From an uncultured Pelagibacteraceae bacterium (GTDB lineage: Bacteria > Pseudomonadota > Alphaproteobacteria > Pelagibacterales > Pelagibacteraceae), in NCBI GenBank assembly GCA_902616675.1, contig CACMTV010000001.1:1-64000 (forward strand): DNA of 64,000 nt. The letters are read 5' to 3'. The position numbers were made by a program, and so were the translations under genes. Shown here piece by piece: positions 22,879 to 31,938 of the stretch (position 1 is the stretch's first letter; each line of letters starts with the position of its first letter). Under the pieces are notes generated by a model that worked only from the letters and a program-made list of their open reading frames with translations, was not told where the DNA came from and did not search any database.

Positions 22879-25627
22879 TAATTCTCCCTTTAGTTAAATT
22901 TTTAGAAATTTGATTTAATCCTGTGGCATTAGACCCTTTAATCATCAAATAATCATCATTTTGTAAAATTGGAAGTAATATCTCTTTAAAATCTGATTTA
23001 TCTTGTAAAACATTACCTCGTTTGTCTCTAGAAACATTTTTGTAAGTATCCATAATAAGATCACCATGAATAAAAATCTTATTTATATTCGAATGATTAA
23101 TAATTGTAGATAGTTTTTTATGTAATTCTTTAGATTTTTTTCCTAACTCTAACATATCTCCAAGTAAAATATACTTATGATTATTATTCTTTAAATTAGA
23201 TAAGTTTAAGATAGATTGTTTCATTGACAAGGGATTGGCGTTATAGCTTTCATCTATCAAATTAAAATTTAAATTATTATATTTAATTTTATAAACCTTC
23301 CCTCTCCCTTCTAATATGTTTATATTTTTAATTTTATTTTTTACTTTATTTACATCTAAGTTTAAAATTTCTATAGCAGCTAAAGCAAAAATAATATTTT
23401 TTGTTAATTGATCTTTAATTTTAAATTTATACTCTTTTTGAAATGATCTTATAGTTATAAGTTTGTATTCGAAAAATCTTTTTTCTTTAAGTACCCTAAT
23501 ATCTGATTTTGCATTATAACCAACAGAAATAACTTTTATCTTTTTTTTGTTTGCCCTTGATTTAAAATAATTATAAAATTTATTATCTCTGTCTACTATT
23601 AAATAGCCTGAAGATGAAATATGGTCAATTATTTCACCTTTAGCTTTTGCTATATGTTTAAGATTTTTAAAATTTTCAATATGAGCTTCGGCTATATTTG
23701 TAATAATTGCTAAATCTGGTTTTACAATTTTTGATAGATCGTTAATTTCACCGCTTTTGCTCATTCCAATTTCAAAAACACCAAATTTATGCTCTTTTTC
23801 TAGATTACATAAACTTAAAGGAACACCATAAAAGTTATTAAACGAACTTGGAGAATAATATGTGTCCCCATAATTTTTAAGCAAATTTCCTAATAAATCT
23901 TTAACTGTTGTTTTACCGGAGCTGCCAGTGACAGCAATAATTTTTCCGTTAAAGTAATTTCTTTTTACAATAGCAAGTTTTTTTAAGAAATTGTAAGTAC
24001 TAGAAACTTTAATTATCTTATTTTTTTTAATTTTATTAAAATTTTTTGATACAACACAACCGCTAGCCCCTTTTAAAATAGCTTCTTTAACATAATTATG
24101 ACCATCATTATTTTTTCCTTTAATTGCTACAAATAAATTTTCTTTTTTAATTGACTTAGAATTTATAGAAACACCTAAAAATTTTTTATTTAATTTTTTT
24201 TTTATAATTTTATTTATAAAAAAATTATTTTGATGAATGTTTGCTTTTCTTTTCGATTGAATCTTTTTAATTTTAAAATCTTTTACTATTTTGAAGTCTG
24301 AGATCTTAAATTTCTTTTTGCCATAATCTTGAATATTTTCGTGTCCTTTTCCAGCGATTAAAATAATTTCATTCGCACTCGCCTGTTTTATTGCAGAGTG
24401 AATAGCTTTTCTCCTATCACCTATTTCAATTAATTTTTCTTTTTTTATATATTTAATAATAGCTTTTCTAATTAATTTAGGATTTTCTCTTCTTGGATTG
24501 TCATCTGTAACAAATATTTTATTGCATAATTTGTTAACAATTTTTCCTATTTTGGCTCTTTTATTCATATCTCTTTCACCGCCACAACCAAAAATTATTG
24601 TGACATCTTTTTGATAATAAGATTTTAAAGAGGTTATAGCTGTCTGCATTGCATCTGGTGTATGAGCAAAATCTATAAAAACTTTTGTTTTGTCTGGAAA
24701 TTCTTTTACTAATTCCAATCTTCCTTTAACGCTTTTTAACTTATGTATACATTTAGAAATTTTTCTTCTATTTAAACCAAGTAATTCACACGCCTTTATA
24801 GCCATTTTTAAATTTTTCTTTTGAAAATCTCCTATAGGATTAAATCTTGTATAATCATAACCTTTTTCTAAATAATCTATAAATTTCATTTTTAAATGCC
24901 TTGTATTTGCTATTTTTTTTATTTTTTTTGACTCTGGAATATTTTTGTCGGTAATTATATATCTATTTTTTTTTAATATTTTTCTAAATAGAATTAATTT
25001 AGCTTCTAAATATTTTTTCATCGATTTATGATAATCCATGTGATCTTGGCTTAAATTGGTAAATATTCCTGCTTTAAAATTTATGCCGCCCAATCTGCCC
25101 TGGATTAAACCATGACTAGAAGCTTCTACTAAAACGTTTTCTATTTTTTTTTTTTTTAAATTACTTAGTTCTTTATGCAAACTGATTATATCTGGGCTAG
25201 TAAGATTAATTTGTTTTAGTGCTTTTGTTTTTACACCAAGTGTTCCAATAGTCGCTACGGTCAAGCCGTTCAAAGTTAATATTTGATGAAAAAAATCCGC
25301 CACAGAACTTTTTCCATTAGTACCAGTGACAGCAATGATGTTTTTTGGTTTTTTGTGATAAAATTTAGAACAAGTTTTTTCAAGACAATCCCTAACATTA
25401 TTCATTTGTATAATTTTTGAGCTCCCTTTGACTTTTTTTGAAGTGATAATCGCGCAGGCACCTTTTTTAAGAGCCTGATTTATAAATTTTTCACCGTTGT
25501 TTTGTGAGCCTTTTAAAGCAAAAAAAAGATCGCCTCTTTTTAGGCTTCGAGTGTCGGATGATAATCCTTTAACTTTAATATTAAAAAGATTTTTTGGACA
25601 AATTTTAATTAGTTTTTTTAACAACAT
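22868..25627 (-). CDS. murEF: MurE-MurF fusion: m-DAP-adding ligase fused to D-Ala-D-Ala-adding ligase
   Basis: One uninterrupted 919-residue frame holds two complete Mur ligases. Residues about 1-465 are MurE: GLSSDTRSLKRGDLFFALKG, AVTGTNGKSSVADFF, SPDIISLHKE, LSQDHMDYH, and DDNPRRENP, the DNPR motif that marks meso-diaminopimelate specificity. Residues about 480-919 are MurF: GVSINSKSIKKENLFVAIKG, AVTGSSGKTTVKDLL, FNNFYGVPLSL, EIGMSKSGEI, ITNIAEAHIENF, and DESYNANPLSMKQSI. A short Lys-rich linker joins them. The fusion couples two consecutive cytoplasmic steps. MurE-MurF fusions are known in some other bacteria, such as Bordetella; here no frameshift or stop marks the junction. Confidence 0.95.
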   Translation of the reverse strand: MLLKKLIKICPKNLFNIKVKGLSSDTRSLKRGDLFFALKGSQNNGEKFINQALKKGACAIITSKKVKGSSKIIQMNNVRDCLEKTCSKFYHKKPKNIIAVTGTNGKSSVADFFHQILTLNGLTVATIGTLGVKTKALKQINLTSPDIISLHKELSNLKKKKIENVLVEASSHGLIQGRLGGINFKAGIFTNLSQDHMDYHKSMKKYLEAKLILFRKILKKNRYIITDKNIPESKKIKKIANTRHLKMKFIDYLEKGYDYTRFNPIGDFQKKNLKMAIKACELLGLNRRKISKCIHKLKSVKGRLELVKEFPDKTKVFIDFAHTPDAMQTAITSLKSYYQKDVTIIFGCGGERDMNKRAKIGKIVNKLCNKIFVTDDNPRRENPKLIRKAIIKYIKKEKLIEIGDRRKAIHSAIKQASANEIILIAGKGHENIQDYGKKKFKISDFKIVKDFKIKKIQSKRKANIHQNNFFINKIIKKKLNKKFLGVSINSKSIKKENLFVAIKGKNNDGHNYVKEAILKGASGCVVSKNFNKIKKNKIIKVSSTYNFLKKLAIVKRNYFNGKIIAVTGSSGKTTVKDLLGNLLKNYGDTYYSPSSFNNFYGVPLSLCNLEKEHKFGVFEIGMSKSGEINDLSKIVKPDLAIITNIAEAHIENFKNLKHIAKAKGEIIDHISSSGYLIVDRDNKFYNYFKSRANKKKIKVISVGYNAKSDIRVLKEKRFFEYKLITIRSFQKEYKFKIKDQLTKNIIFALAAIEILNLDVNKVKNKIKNINILEGRGKVYKIKYNNLNFNLIDESYNANPLSMKQSILNLSNLKNNNHKYILLGDMLELGKKSKELHKKLSTIINHSNINKIFIHGDLIMDTYKNVSRDKRGNVLQDKSDFKEILLPILQNDDYLMIKGSNATGLNQISKNLTKGRINAI

Positions 25628-27329
25628 GATGATAAAGAATTTCTTTGTTATTTATGGCTAAAATAGGTCCAATTTTTTCTATAATTTTGCCTGATGAATA
25701 AACAGCGTTCCAACCTGCTTCGTTCCTTGTCCCTTTGATTTTGATACCTCTATAATTGTATATTAAATTTTTTGCTATCTGAGGGTCATCTAACATCACT
25801 AAGAGAATATAGTTTTTACCTGATACAGTAAAAAATGATATGAATGTGTTAATATTTTTGCTTTCATCATCATAATACTGTGACGTTCCAGTTTTGCCCG
25901 ATACGTTATACCCGTAGATATCTGCCAAACTAGCTGTTCCCTTCTCATCAGTAACAACTTTCCTTAATACTTTTTTGATTTTTTTGCTGGTTTCTGTTGA
26001 AATTATTCTTTTAAACTTAACGTTATTATTTTTATCTTTCTCAAGAGTTGGTGATATTAGCATTCCACCATTAATTAACGCAGCATAAGCAGCCGCAGCC
26101 TGAAGAGGCGTTGTGGTAATGCCATGACCAAATGAAATTGTCTCCAATTTACATTTATTCCATTTAAAGGGTATTGGGCTTCCTATTTCATCTAATTCAA
26201 ATTTTGGACTATTAAAAAGATTCAAATCTTTCAAAAAATCTTTATACTTTTTTTCTCCAATTTTCTTAGCTATTTTTACCGTACCAATATTGGAAGATTG
26301 AACAAGTATATCTTCTACTGTCATTGACTCAGGGAATTTTTTTATATCAGAAATTTTGTGAACCGAGCATTTCATATTTTTCTTGATATTATTAATAATA
26401 GTATGTGTATCTACTATTTTTTCTTCTAAGGCTAAAGCAACTGTAAAAGTTTTAAAAATTGAACCCAACTCAAAAACTCCTTTTGTGATTTTATTCATAA
26501 ATGCTTTGTCTTTTAAATCTTCTCTTTTATTTATATTAAAATCAGGTAATGAAACTAAAGATAAGACTTCACCATTATCAGAGTCCATTAATATTGAAGC
26601 GGCTCCTTCAGCTTGAAAAATTTTTAATGCCTCTTCAAGTTCATTTTGAATTAAATATTGTATATTAGTGTCTAATGATAAACGTAAAGGTTTATCAAAA
26701 TTATTTTTGTCTCTTAAATATTGATCATAATAATTTTCAACTCCAGAAATACCGTAATTATCATAATCTGTTTGACCAATAATATGGCTATAAAGATTTG
26801 CGTGAGGATAAACTCTAGTTTGAAATGGTTCAAAAATTAAACCTTTTTCGCCCAATTTCCATAATTTTTCTCTTTCTATATCCGTTAATCTTTTTTTTAA
26901 GTAAAAGTATTTTTTTTGATTTAAATTTATAAATAATTTTTTGCTATCGATCTCTGGTAATACTAGTTTTAATTTTACCAAAAACTTTTTTTTGTCTTTT
27001 ACTAATTTTGGTTTGATTGCAGCATGATAAGCTGTAACATTTCTAGATAACAGAATACCATTTCTATCTACAATATCATTTCTTACTGGGTTAAAATTAT
27101 AACTATAATTTTTACTTTCATTATATGAAGGGTTTTGCAAAGAGATAAAAATTATTTTGAAAGAAAATATTAAAATTAATGAAAAAAAGGAGAAGAAGAG
27201 AAGATATATTCTATCCTCATTAATTGTATTATTTTTCTCTCTTCTAAATTTTTGATTTGTTTTTAAATAGTCTTCAAAGAAAAAACTTTGTTGATTTGAG
27301 TTAGTTTTTTTTTTTATTTTTTTCTTCAT
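25605..27329 (-). CDS. ftsI: Division transpeptidase FtsI (PBP3)
   Basis: 574 residues. A cytoplasmic Lys/Gln-rich tail is followed by a membrane anchor (YLLFFSFFSLILIFSFKIIFISL, about 43-65), a pedestal (VRNDIVDRNGILLSRNV, then RVYPHANLYSHIIGQTD), and the penicillin-binding domain: GSIFKTFTVAL (active Ser), VQSSNIGTVKIA (SxN), SGKTGTSQYY (KTG). It cross-links septal peptidoglycan with FtsW. It overlaps the murE-murF start by 23 bases and follows ftsL by 3 bases. Confidence 0.95.
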   Translation of the reverse strand: MKKKIKKKTNSNQQSFFFEDYLKTNQKFRREKNNTINEDRIYLLFFSFFSLILIFSFKIIFISLQNPSYNESKNYSYNFNPVRNDIVDRNGILLSRNVTAYHAAIKPKLVKDKKKFLVKLKLVLPEIDSKKLFINLNQKKYFYLKKRLTDIEREKLWKLGEKGLIFEPFQTRVYPHANLYSHIIGQTDYDNYGISGVENYYDQYLRDKNNFDKPLRLSLDTNIQYLIQNELEEALKIFQAEGAASILMDSDNGEVLSLVSLPDFNINKREDLKDKAFMNKITKGVFELGSIFKTFTVALALEEKIVDTHTIINNIKKNMKCSVHKISDIKKFPESMTVEDILVQSSNIGTVKIAKKIGEKKYKDFLKDLNLFNSPKFELDEIGSPIPFKWNKCKLETISFGHGITTTPLQAAAAYAALINGGMLISPTLEKDKNNNVKFKRIISTETSKKIKKVLRKVVTDEKGTASLADIYGYNVSGKTGTSQYYDDESKNINTFISFFTVSGKNYILLVMLDDPQIAKNLIYNYRGIKIKGTRNEAGWNAVYSSGKIIEKIGPILAINNKEILYHHVVKKTN

Positions 27330-27332
27330 AGT

Positions 27333-27638
27333 TTATTTTTTGGATATTTTTTTTTGATCTAAGATAAAATTTTCGTAATTAAGATATATTTGAGAGAAAT
27401 CCATATTAGTGTATTGATCACTTGTTAGAAAAGATATTTTTTCTCGTAAATTATTTGGTGATGTAAGATAGTAATAATCTAGTTGACTTTCGTATAACTC
27501 TTTTTCCAAATTAGATATTTTCTTCTCATAAGAAATTAAATTTTTTTCAATAACTCTAGTTTTATTCTTTATTATTGAAGTGCAAAATAATAAAAATGAG
27601 AAAACTATCATAGATATTAGTAATTTTTTACTAGGCAA
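27333..27638 (-). CDS. ftsL: FtsL-like division protein
   Basis: 101 residues with one N-terminal membrane segment (LLISMIVFSFLLFCTSII, about 6-23) and a leucine-heptad periplasmic coiled coil (ISYEKKISNLEKELYESQLDYYYL, split here at YESQLDY). FtsL sequences are barely conserved; size, topology and position between rsmH and ftsI identify it. It overlaps rsmH by 8 bases. Confidence 0.8.
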   Translation of the reverse strand: MPSKKLLISMIVFSFLLFCTSIIKNKTRVIEKNLISYEKKISNLEKELYESQLDYYYLTSPNNLREKISFLTSDQYTNMDFSQIYLNYENFILDQKKISKK

Positions 27639-28638
27639 TTCTTTTCTCCAAGTCAGTAAAGTATTTAAATTTATTTCTTAATTCTTCAGGATCATTAAAT
27701 TTATTAGCACTTCTGATTGCGACTCTAAGTTTTGCTGATCTAGACCTTGGATTTCTCTTAATCTCTTTTGATGTTGCTCTAATTATTTTGTTTTTATATT
27801 CGTCAAATAAATGCAAGCTGTTAATTTTCTCAGGTAAATATTTGTTGGATCTTGAGTGATTTTTAGAATAATTTTTAAAATAAAATTTTACAATTTTGTC
27901 TTCAATTGAATGGAAACTTATCACAATCAGTTTTCCACCTGGTTTTAAAACTTTAGTTGCATTTATAATACCTTCAATAAGCTCTGATATTTCTTGGTTG
28001 ACAAAGATTCTAATAGCTTGAAAGGTTTTCGTACTTTGGTCTATTTTTTTTTTGAAATTTTTCCTTTTTGATTTTTTTATAATTTTAACAAGTTCATCAG
28101 TGGTGTTAATTTTGCCCTTAGCTCTCTCTTTCACAATATTATTAGATATTTTTGATGCTTCCTCTTCCTCACCAAAAATTTTGATTATCTCCTTTAAATC
28201 TTTGTTACTATATGTATTTAAAACTTCTTTAGCAGACCTTTTAGTTTGACCCATGGACATATTAAGTTCGTTTTTGGATTTAAAAGAAAATCCTCTGGTT
28301 AAATCATCTAATTGTATGGATGATAAACCTAGATCAAAAACTACAGCATCAAATTTATCTGATGAAACTTGATCTAATTTACTAAATTTTTCGTTATAAA
28401 AAGTAAATCTTGAATGAAATTTATTTCTTAACTTGTTTGCTATTTCGATAACATAATTATCTCTGTCTAACGCAACAACTTTAGTGCTCTGGAACTTCAA
28501 AAACTCTTTTGAGTAACCGCCTGCACCAAATGTGCAGTCCATAATATATTCACCACTTTTGGGATTACAAATCTTTAAAACCTCATCGATCATCACTGGA
28601 AGATGTTTGCCTTCCAGTGATGTGTGGGGTAATTTCAT
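27631..28638 (-). CDS. rsmH: 16S rRNA (cytosine-1402-N4) methyltransferase
   Basis: 335 residues (MraW). HLPVMIDEVLKIC begins the SAM domain; YIMDCTFGAGGYSKEFL is motif I; AVFDLGLSSIQLDDLTRGFSF, AFQAIRIFVNQEI-type sequence (TFQAIRIFVNQEISEL), VISFHSIEDKIVK, and the C-terminal NPRSRSAKLRVAIR are all family signatures. It modifies the ribosomal P-site. In most bacteria it follows mraZ directly; here ftsZ is inserted between them, 21 bases upstream. Confidence 0.96.
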   Translation of the reverse strand: MKLPHTSLEGKHLPVMIDEVLKICNPKSGEYIMDCTFGAGGYSKEFLKFQSTKVVALDRDNYVIEIANKLRNKFHSRFTFYNEKFSKLDQVSSDKFDAVVFDLGLSSIQLDDLTRGFSFKSKNELNMSMGQTKRSAKEVLNTYSNKDLKEIIKIFGEEEEASKISNNIVKERAKGKINTTDELVKIIKKSKRKNFKKKIDQSTKTFQAIRIFVNQEISELIEGIINATKVLKPGGKLIVISFHSIEDKIVKFYFKNYSKNHSRSNKYLPEKINSLHLFDEYKNKIIRATSKEIKRNPRSRSAKLRVAIRSANKFNDPEELRNKFKYFTDLEKRIA

Positions 28639-28659
28639 TTTTATCAGTCAAAATTTGCA

Positions 28660-30099
28660 TTAATGCTTTTGCTTTCTCAAAAAAGCAGGTATCTCAAAGT
28701 CTTCATCTTCTGAGGAGTTTTGATCAAACAATTTGTCATTATGAGCATCTTCCTCGTCGACTTTATTACTTTCGTCTTCAGAAAATAATTTTGGAGTATA
28801 TTCTTCCTCTTCAATTCCCGTATGATTTATTTGATTTCCTACTTCTAGATTATTTTCAATATAAGATGCATTTTCAATTGAAATACCTTGGGCGGCAGTA
28901 TCTCGAATTGTTTCTACAGTATCTGTCGTATCTTGTATTGAAGAAGAGTGTGCCATATCATTAGGATTTGTATTAATTTCAACTTCTTCATCAAGTTTCA
29001 AAGCTGTGGCTCCATCTATTGAGTTTAAAGTATTTTTTTCAATATTTGGATTTTTAAAAATATTGTCTGAATATCCTGGATTTCTGTTCTGAATTCTATT
29101 AACCATATTTAAAACAGTTTTTGACTCAGGTCTTTGTCCATCTAAAGATGTTGCAACAATTGAAACTCTCATTTTACCATTAAGTTTCTCATCTTGTATG
29201 GCACCAAAAATTAATTCAGCTTCAGGGTCAACTTCGGCTCTGATTTTATTTACTGATTGGTCTACTTCAAATAAAGTTATATCATCGCCTCCTGTAATAT
29301 TAACTAAAAGACCTTTTGCACCTTTTAAAGAATACTCATCTATAAGAGGATTATTTAGAGCCATTTCAGTAGCAACATTAGCTCTATTCTCACCTTCAGC
29401 TTCACCAGTACCCATCATAGCTTTGCCCATAGAACTCATTACGGTTTCAACATCAGCAAAATCTAAGTTAACCATACCAGGTCTAACCATTAAATCTGTA
29501 ACACTTTGAACGCCATGTTTAAGAACATCATTAGACAAAGTAAATGCTTCTTTTAATGTAGTACCTTCATTTGCAATCTTAAATAAATTTTGATTAGGCA
29601 CAACTATAACAGTATCAAGATGTTTTTTTAATTCCTCTAATCCTGCCACTGCTCTTCTCATTCTTTTAGGTCCCTCATAAGCGAAAGGTAGAGTTGTAAC
29701 ACCAACTGTTAGTATATTTAATTCTTTAGCAGCACGTGCAATAATATGAGAGGCACCTGTGCCAGTTCCTCCACCCATACCAGAAGTTATGAAAATCATG
29801 TTGCTTCCCTGAATGTAGCTTACTATTTCGTTTAAAGACTCGTCAGCAGCGGCTTGGCCAATATCATTTTTTGCACCTGCGCCAAGTCCTTTTGTTAAAT
29901 TCATTCCAATTTGAATTTTAGAGTCTGCTTTGTTAACTCTTAAATCTTGGGCATCAGTATTTACTGCAACAAATTCAACTCCTTGCATACCAGACTCGAT
30001 CATAGAGTTTATTGCGTTCCCGCCAGCTCCACCAATTCCCATCACCAAAATTCTTGGTTTTAATTCCTTTAATTCACCTCCACCTATATTAATGCTCAT
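28660..30099 (-). CDS. ftsZ: Cell-division GTPase FtsZ
   Basis: 479 residues. The GTPase core has GIGGAGGNAINSMIESG, the tubulin signature GGGTGTGASHIIARAA, VVPNQNLFK, and the T7 loop NLDFADVET. A long acidic linker (about 320-460, rich in Asn/Asp/Glu) leads to the C-terminal peptide DFEIPAFLRKQKH that binds FtsA. A strong AAGGAGGG site (30104-30111) is 4 bases before the ATG. FtsZ builds the division ring. Its place between mraZ and rsmH is unusual: in alphaproteobacteria it normally follows ftsA. Here it would share the mraZ promoter. Confidence 0.98.
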   Translation of the reverse strand: MSINIGGGELKELKPRILVMGIGGAGGNAINSMIESGMQGVEFVAVNTDAQDLRVNKADSKIQIGMNLTKGLGAGAKNDIGQAAADESLNEIVSYIQGSNMIFITSGMGGGTGTGASHIIARAAKELNILTVGVTTLPFAYEGPKRMRRAVAGLEELKKHLDTVIVVPNQNLFKIANEGTTLKEAFTLSNDVLKHGVQSVTDLMVRPGMVNLDFADVETVMSSMGKAMMGTGEAEGENRANVATEMALNNPLIDEYSLKGAKGLLVNITGGDDITLFEVDQSVNKIRAEVDPEAELIFGAIQDEKLNGKMRVSIVATSLDGQRPESKTVLNMVNRIQNRNPGYSDNIFKNPNIEKNTLNSIDGATALKLDEEVEINTNPNDMAHSSSIQDTTDTVETIRDTAAQGISIENASYIENNLEVGNQINHTGIEEEEYTPKLFSEDESNKVDEEDAHNDKLFDQNSSEDEDFEIPAFLRKQKH

Positions 30100-30103
30100 A
30101 TGT

Positions 30104-30111
30104 CCCTCCTT
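30104..30111 (-). promoter_or_regulatory. Strong Shine-Dalgarno site before ftsZ
   Basis: AAGGAGGG, 4 bases from the ATG at 30097-30099, in the 19-base gap after mraZ. It would allow ftsZ to be translated far more than its neighbours, consistent with the high abundance of FtsZ in cells generally. Confidence 0.65.
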
Positions 30112-30118
30112 TTAATTA

Positions 30119-30568
30119 TTAGTTATTATTATCCCACTTAAGTGTAGATCTACTTTGCAAGGCCTTTTTCCTTGCGAAAGATTTAAATTTTTCGAAGTTT
30201 TTAGGGCTCCAAACTTGAAAAGTTTTACCCAGCCCCACAAATAAAATATCGCTTTTGATTTTTGCAAAATTTAAAAGTTTTTTTGGAAATTGTACTCTGC
30301 CTTCAGTATCAAAAATTAAATTTGAACTATCGGATAAAACTGCAGTTGCAAAATAATCTCTTTTTTCTTCAAATGGATTTAATGTGTCTATTGAGTTAGA
30401 TAACTTTTCAATTCTACCTTGAGTGCAACACTCTAATGCTGGATTGCTAAAAGAAGGATAAGATACAAAGCCGTTGTAACCTTGAGTTGTTAAGAAGGAT
30501 CTAAATGATGCAGGCACTGAAACCCTCCCTTTTTTGTCTATTTTGTTTTCGTAACTTGATAAAAACAT
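30119..30568 (-). CDS. mraZ: MraZ, cluster regulator
   Basis: 149 residues with two AbrB-like half-domains, each with the D-x-x-GR-x-x-x-P motif (KIDKKGRVSVPASFR near 9-23 and FDTEGRVQFPKKLL near 86-99). MraZ forms a ring that binds direct repeats upstream of its own gene and represses the division cluster. Matching repeats lie at 30619-30653, just upstream. It is the first gene of the long minus-strand block, and here it is followed by ftsZ. An in-frame TGA 12 codons upstream with no other ATG fixes the start. Confidence 0.94.
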   Translation of the reverse strand: MFLSSYENKIDKKGRVSVPASFRSFLTTQGYNGFVSYPSFSNPALECCTQGRIEKLSNSIDTLNPFEEKRDYFATAVLSDSSNLIFDTEGRVQFPKKLLNFAKIKSDILFVGLGKTFQVWSPKNFEKFKSFARKKALQSRSTLKWDNNN

Positions 30569-30618
30569 GTTTTTTAAATTTTCTCTTTGTTTTTTTAATA
30601 ATCAAAAATCCTCCAATT

Positions 30619-30653
30619 TGGGATTATTTGGGATAATATGGGATTTGACGGGT
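30619..30653 (-). promoter_or_regulatory. MraZ operator: four 10-bp-spaced boxes
   Basis: On the plus strand four boxes repeat at exactly 10-bp intervals: TGGGATTATT, TGGGATAATA, TGGGATTTGA, CGGGTTAGTC. The E. coli MraZ site is described as TGGGN repeats separated by 5 bases, which matches this spacing. The boxes cover the spacer and -10 element of the mraZ promoter, so bound MraZ would block RNA polymerase. Confidence 0.8.
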
Positions 30654-30660
30654 TAGTCAA
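30633..30660 (-). promoter_or_regulatory. Promoter of mraZ-ftsZ and the division cluster
   Basis: On the minus strand TTGACT (30655-30660) and TATTAT (30633-30638) are separated by 16 bases, close to the sigma-70 consensus. Predicted start is near 30626, giving a leader of about 58 bases. It is overlapped by the MraZ boxes and is the only good promoter I see before the cluster. Confidence 0.7.
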
Positions 30661-30719
30661 TATAATAGTTTTAGAAATGTAAAGTACAAAAAAGGAACAT
30701 TTTAATGATATTATTAAAG

Positions 30720-31076
30720 ATCGCCAGATAATCTATAAGCCGGGTTCTGTCATTTAAGAAGTCATTTATCTAGGCATATTCTTACGAATATACTCAAGCA
30801 GCTAACCCGGATGACGAACTAAAGACTGTTTTTAGCGTTTAACGCAATGTCATCCCTATTTAGCCTTGCTCCATCTGGGGTTTACCTAGCGATTTTTGTT
30901 ACCAAAAACCCGGTGTGCTCTTACCACACCGTTTCACCCTTACCTTGATTAGGCGGTTTATTTCTGTGGCACTAGCCCTGAGGTCGCCCTCGCCAGCTGT
31001 TAACTGGCAAATTGTCTTTACGGAGCCCGGACTTTCCTCTATCAAAAACGATAGTGACTATCCAATTATCTGGCAA
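30720..31076 (-). ncRNA. rnpB: RNase P RNA
   Basis: About 355 nt, bacterial type A. Read on the minus strand it shows GAGGAAAGTCCGGGCTC near the 5' end, GGTAAGGGTGAAACGGTG and GTAAGAGCACACC in the specificity domain, AGATGGAGCAAGGC, and ACAGAACCCGGCTTAT at the 3' end. The termini pair as helix P1 (GCCAGATAAT at the 5' end with ATTATCTGGC at the 3' end), which sets the boundaries to within a few bases. It is the catalytic RNA that matures tRNA 5' ends. No strong terminator follows; the mraZ promoter begins about 60 bases downstream. Confidence 0.96.
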
Positions 31077-31080
31077 TTTT

Positions 31081-31109
31081 TAAATAATACTTAAAGTGAT
31101 GGAAATCAA
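31081..31109 (-). promoter_or_regulatory. Probable rnpB promoter
   Basis: On the minus strand TTGATT (31104-31109) and TATTTA (31081-31086) are 17 bases apart, and the predicted start falls on the first bases of the RNase P RNA near 31075. The -10 is weak; an overlapping TATTAT gives a shorter 14-base spacer. Confidence 0.45.
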
Positions 31110-31123
31110 GCGAAATTAAAATT

Positions 31124-31831
31124 TTAGGCCAATAATTGGCTAATTTTCAGGGTTTTTTTTGTGATTTTGCCATTAACTTCATTAGGCAAAAATCTTCTTT
31201 GAAAGGCCATTATAATCTTCCTATCTTTATTAGATTTTTTTGACAGGCTAAAAAATCTATAACCAATTTTATAAATATTTTTGAAAAAAATTTTCCTCAT
31301 ACTTTTAACATCAATTTCGTCGGCTTTTAATTTATTTTTTGGATACCAAACAGCAACTCCTTTTTTACTTAAAAAATTCCAGGGAAACTTCTCTCCAGGA
31401 TCGAGCTTTCTTAAAGGTGCAATATCAGAATGACCTAAAATATTTTTTTTATTAATTTTATATTTTTTCATGAGTAATTTTATTAATTTTATTAGTGAAA
31501 AAATTTGTTTCTTTGTAAAACTTTGATAATTAATGAAGTGACCTTTGTTTTGAATTTCAATGCCTATAGAGTGTTTATTCAGGTTTTTTAAATCTTTCCA
31601 TTTAGATTTACCCGCGTGCCAAGCTATTTTATCGTCTTCTACCATTTTGAAAATATTGCCGTTTCTTTCTATAAAATAATGACAACTAACTTTTGACTTA
31701 GGATTTTTAAGTCTATCCATTGATACACGTCCAGATTGCATTCCAGAGTAATGAATAATCAAATAACGAATATTTCTTAATGTTCTAGCTTTTTTTGAAA
31801 AATTCAATGATTTATTTACTTTTAGCAACAT
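31124..31831 (-). CDS. ampD: N-acetylmuramoyl-L-alanine amidase, AmpD-like
   Basis: 235 residues. The N-terminal amidase_2 domain has zinc ligands in RYLIIHYSGMQSG (His) and ILGHSDIAPLRKLDPGEKFPW (His and, with DPG, the Asp/Cys-position ligand), plus GIEIQNKG. A C-terminal segment (VKSMRKIFFKNIYKIGY, then IIMAFQRRFLPNEVNGKI) resembles a peptidoglycan-binding helix bundle. It cleaves the peptide from anhydro-muropeptides in wall recycling. No signal peptide is seen, consistent with a cytoplasmic AmpD. It is divergent from mlaA. The ORF lies 47 bases upstream of rnpB on the same strand. Confidence 0.88.
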   Translation of the reverse strand: MLLKVNKSLNFSKKARTLRNIRYLIIHYSGMQSGRVSMDRLKNPKSKVSCHYFIERNGNIFKMVEDDKIAWHAGKSKWKDLKNLNKHSIGIEIQNKGHFINYQSFTKKQIFSLIKLIKLLMKKYKINKKNILGHSDIAPLRKLDPGEKFPWNFLSKKGVAVWYPKNKLKADEIDVKSMRKIFFKNIYKIGYRFFSLSKKSNKDRKIIMAFQRRFLPNEVNGKITKKTLKISQLLA

Positions 31832-31938
31832 AAATTTGTTCTTTATCTTCTTAAATTAAACAAATTTATATGTAAAATCTTTTAAAATAAAGGCATGATT
31901 TATGTGCAATATCTCAATAATTTCTATATATAGCCATT

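Noticed and set aside
30720-31076. tmRNA or 6S RNA
   Set aside because: The conserved AGAGGAAAGTCCGGGC and ACAGAACCCGGCTTA blocks are specific to RNase P RNA.
31830-31869. 9-bp inverted repeat ATAAATTTG/CAAATTTAT between ampD and mlaA
   Set aside because: Only A/T-rich arms with a 22-base spacer; likely chance in this composition.
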